From NCBI GenBank assembly GCA_031258055.1, contig JAIRNM010000034.1, forward strand, positions 1 through 7,806: a DNA stretch of 7,806 bases. The letters run 5' to 3'. The translations under genes and the position numbers were made by a program. The first letter of the stretch is position 1; every line of letters begins with the position of its first letter. The notes beneath the pieces were generated by a model, which had not been told where the DNA came from, searched no databases, and saw only the letters and a list, made by a program, of their open reading frames with translations. This DNA is from Bifidobacteriaceae bacterium. GTDB lineage: Bacteria; Actinomycetota; Actinomycetes; Actinomycetales; WQXJ01. Below, piece by piece: positions 5,765 to 7,806 of the stretch.

Positions 5765-6886
5765 CTAGTTGTTCCCCCTGCGCCCGGTTGGGTGGGCCTC
5801 AAGACTCGCCGCGATGCGCCGGTACGAATCCAACCGCATCCGCCGCTGCGGAGAGCTACTGGCCCATTCTTGCAGGGCACATTCTTGCAAATCCGGGCCG
5901 TGCGTGCAGCCGCGCGGACAATCGTCTGAGATTTCAGCCAAGTCGGGGAAAGCCGCCAGCACTCGCTCGGCCTTGACGTGGCTCAGCCCGAACGAGCGCA
6001 CCCCTGGTGTGTCGATCACCCAGCCGCCCTCCGGCAGTTCTAAGGCCAGCGCTGAACTAGAGGTGTGACGGCCTTTCCCGGTCACTAGGTTGACAGCGCC
6101 GGTGGCCCGGCCCGCGCCTGGCACCAGGGCGTTGATCAGCGTTGACTTGCCCACCCCGGAGTGTCCCACCAGAACCGATATCTGCCCGGCGAGCAGTTCG
6201 CGGAACTCGTCTAAGCCCCCTAGAGGGCCCTTCGACCCGCTGGAACCGTTGTCCCGGTGGCTGGCCAGACGGCCTGTCTCCACTACCCTCACACCAAGCG
6301 GTTCGTAGAGGGCCTTGAGCTCAGCCGAAGTCCATGATTGCCGCGTTTCCGCTGTTGAGGGCGCCGCTGCCAGCGCCTCAACGGGGGAGGAGCGGGTTGC
6401 CCAACTGGTTTCCAGATCGGCCTTGGTCAAACACAGGACCGTCTCCAGTCCGCCGTCATAGGCGGCCACTAGCTGCCGGTCAATCATTCCGATGCGCGGC
6501 GGTGGTTCGGCCAGCGCCGCCACCACAACCATTTGGTTGGCGTTCGCCACGATCACCCGTTCACGCCCGCGTCCCTCCTCGGTCGCCCTGGTCAACTCGG
6601 TCCGCCTAGGCGCCACCCGGACGATCCGCGCCAGCGTGTCCCGGCGCCCCGAGGTGTCTCCCACAAGCGAAGCTATATCGCCCACCACGACGCCGCGATG
6701 CCCCAGTTCACGCGCTTTGACGGCAACTACCTCGCGCCCGTCGAGGCGGGCCAGGTAACGCCCGCGGTCAACCCCGATGATCATGGCCGTTAGGGCGCCG
6801 ACATGGGCTGGGCGCTGTTTGGAACGCGGCCGCGAACGCGCCCCGCGGGCCGGGAGGTCGTCCAAGTGATCCCAGTCAGGCCGCAC
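5765..6886 (-). CDS. rsgA: Ribosome small-subunit-dependent GTPase A
   Basis: This 373-residue circularly permuted GTPase matures the 30S ribosomal subunit by checking the decoding centre and releasing assembly factors. An N-terminal basic tail with SRPRSKQRPAH (18-28), typical of actinobacterial members, is followed by an OB-fold (about 35-98). The GTPase motifs come in permuted order: G4 TKAD (154-157), G1 GHSGVGKST (241-249), G2 region GKGRHTS (270-276), G3 DTPG (292-295). The C-terminal zinc site is CPRGCTH with a later cysteine (C323, C327, H329, C336). The start is GTG (6886-6884) with GAGGGGA (6897-6891), which overlaps the aroA stop codon; only 9 bp separate the genes, so translation is probably coupled. 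Two low-complexity stretches (about 160-185 and 209-224) between G4 and G1 lengthen it slightly beyond the usual 340-350 residues. hisN follows in the same operon. Confidence 0.95.
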   Translation of the reverse strand: MRPDWDHLDDLPARGARSRPRSKQRPAHVGALTAMIIGVDRGRYLARLDGREVVAVKARELGHRGVVVGDIASLVGDTSGRRDTLARIVRVAPRRTELTRATEEGRGRERVIVANANQMVVVAALAEPPPRIGMIDRQLVAAYDGGLETVLCLTKADLETSWATRSSPVEALAAAPSTAETRQSWTSAELKALYEPLGVRVVETGRLASHRDNGSSGSKGPLGGLDEFRELLAGQISVLVGHSGVGKSTLINALVPGAGRATGAVNLVTGKGRHTSSSALALELPEGGWVIDTPGVRSFGLSHVKAERVLAAFPDLAEISDDCPRGCTHGPDLQECALQEWASSSPQRRMRLDSYRRIAASLEAHPTGRRGNN

Positions 6887-6895
6887 GCGATCCCC

Positions 6896-7806
6896 TCAAA
6901 GCCCAAGCATCTCCCGCCATAGCTGGGGGAAGGTCGGCAGCGTCTTGGCCGTCACGCCAACGTCTTCCACTGACACACCGGGCACCGCCAGGCCGATCAG
7001 CGCCCCAAAGGTCGCCATCCGATGGTCGCCGTAGGTGCGGACCAAGGCGCCGTGGAGAGGCGCCGGTTCGATTTCAAGCCCGTCCGCGGTTTCTCGCGCC
7101 CGTCCGCCCAGCCGGTTGATTTCGCTGGTCAGCGCCCGCAGCCGGTCGGTTTCATGGCCTTTGAGGTGCCCGATGCCGCCCAACCGGCTTGGCCCTACCG
7201 CCAGCGCTGCCAACGCCGCCAGGGTGGGAGCTAGCTCGCCCGCTCGGCTGAGGTCAAGATCGACGCCTTTAATCTGGCCCGGCTCGGCTTTTACCGTCAA
7301 CTGGCCGGTGCCGGAGGCGGGCGGTGGAGATGGTGCGGCTTCTTCATAGCTGACGCTGGCTCCGAAGGCGGCCAGATAGTCCCGGAGCAGGCCGCCCGGT
7401 TGGTCACTGGTAGCGGGCCAGCCCGGGACCCTGACGCTCCCTCCGGCCACCAGGGCGGCGGCTAGGAAGGGCGCGGCGTTCGACAGGTCGGGTTCAATCG
7501 TCAGGTCTTGGCCGTTCAGGCCGCCCGGCTCGACCCGCCAGGCCGAGTGGCCTTCTAGCCGGACGGTGGCGCCGAAGCGGCGCAGGGCGCCGACGGTCAT
7601 ATCAACGTGGGGGCGGCTCGGCAACGTGGCTGGCGTCAGGCGAACGGTCAATCCAGTCTGGAAGCGCGGCGCCGCCAAAAGCAGAGCAGAGAGGAACTGG
7701 CTAGAGAGGCTTGAGTCCAAGCTCACCGATCCGCCCTTGACTGCGCCAGTGCCAAAAACCGAAAACGGCAGCGATTGTCCGTCCTTGGGCCGCTCAAGTG
7801 CTATCC
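6896..7806 (-). CDS. aroA: 3-phosphoshikimate 1-carboxyvinyltransferase (EPSP synthase), 5' end outside window
   Basis: This enzyme joins phosphoenolpyruvate to shikimate-3-phosphate in the chorismate pathway for aromatic amino acids. About 303 C-terminal residues are visible, and the reading frame is open to the right edge. A GTG at 7726-7724 is not the start: the codons before it read LPFSVFGTGAVKGGSV, the conserved sequence leading into SLDSSLSSQFLSALLLAAPR, where SSQF contributes to the shikimate-3-phosphate site. Further motifs are DLSNAAPFLAAAL, KGHETDRLRAL (the second EPSP synthase signature; histidine where many bacteria have lysine, as in actinobacteria), YGDHRMATFG and KTLPTFPQLW near the end. 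The N-terminal PEP-site motif that decides glyphosate class is outside the window. It is the first visible gene of the aroA-rsgA-hisN operon; its promoter is not in view. The TGA at 6898-6896 overlaps the rsgA ribosome site. Confidence 0.95.
   Translation of the reverse strand, partial: IALERPKDGQSLPFSVFGTGAVKGGSVSLDSSLSSQFLSALLLAAPRFQTGLTVRLTPATLPSRPHVDMTVGALRRFGATVRLEGHSAWRVEPGGLNGQDLTIEPDLSNAAPFLAAALVAGGSVRVPGWPATSDQPGGLLRDYLAAFGASVSYEEAAPSPPPASGTGQLTVKAEPGQIKGVDLDLSRAGELAPTLAALAALAVGPSRLGGIGHLKGHETDRLRALTSEINRLGGRARETADGLEIEPAPLHGALVRTYGDHRMATFGALIGLAVPGVSVEDVGVTAKTLPTFPQLWREMLGL

Noticed and set aside
7724..7726. GTG as the aroA start
   Set aside because: The frame stays open to the window edge and encodes conserved EPSP synthase sequence before this codon.
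1..7806. CRISPR array, tRNA/rRNA genes, insertion sequences, toxin-antitoxin or phage-defence genes
   Set aside because: I looked on both strands and saw no regularly spaced repeats, no tRNA-like cloverleaf, no transposase motifs, and no unexplained gene of such families.

Overview
The window is gene-dense, high-GC DNA, most likely from an actinobacterium. Start codons are often GTG or TTG. Genes in the same operon overlap by 4 bp or lie a few bp apart. The order aroA-rsgA-hisN and the actinobacterial flavour of each of those proteins (KGHETDR in AroA, DCPRGCTH in RsgA) point the same way. I cannot assign a genus.

Left block (about 1-3502, all minus strand): an export-type operon read from right to left. 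It begins with an acidic, cysteine-containing lipoprotein (2432-3502). Next comes a membrane-anchored HlyD/MacA-type adaptor with a peptidoglycan-binding-like segment and a long alanine-rich coiled-coil hairpin (941-2368). Then come a MacB/LolD-class ATPase (201-944) and the first 68 codons of its FtsX/MacB-type permease, which runs off the left edge (1-204). The last three genes are joined by 4-bp stop/start overlaps, so they should be translated together. The ATPase and permease would form the membrane engine, with the adaptor and lipoprotein working outside the membrane. The substrate is not visible.

Middle: a divergent intergenic region (3503-3645) separates that operon from a plus-strand 12-TM major facilitator efflux protein resembling YnfM (3646-4869), probably translated from a leaderless mRNA.

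Right block (4841-7806, all minus strand): a housekeeping operon, aroA (EPSP synthase, 5' end outside the window), rsgA (ribosome-maturation GTPase), then hisN (inositol-monophosphatase-type histidinol-phosphatase). The genes are 9 and 15 bp apart. hisN and the MFS gene converge and share 29 bp at their 3' ends, where a perfect 10-bp inverted repeat sits.

No tRNA, rRNA, CRISPR array, insertion sequence or phage gene was seen, and no stretch over 300 bp lacks a gene. The right block is ordinary. The least-described part is the lipoprotein-adaptor pair of the left block. Its family type is known, but it shows repeated cysteine motifs, a probable disulfide-stapled hairpin tip and a visible tandem duplication. 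I do not see a clearly new system.
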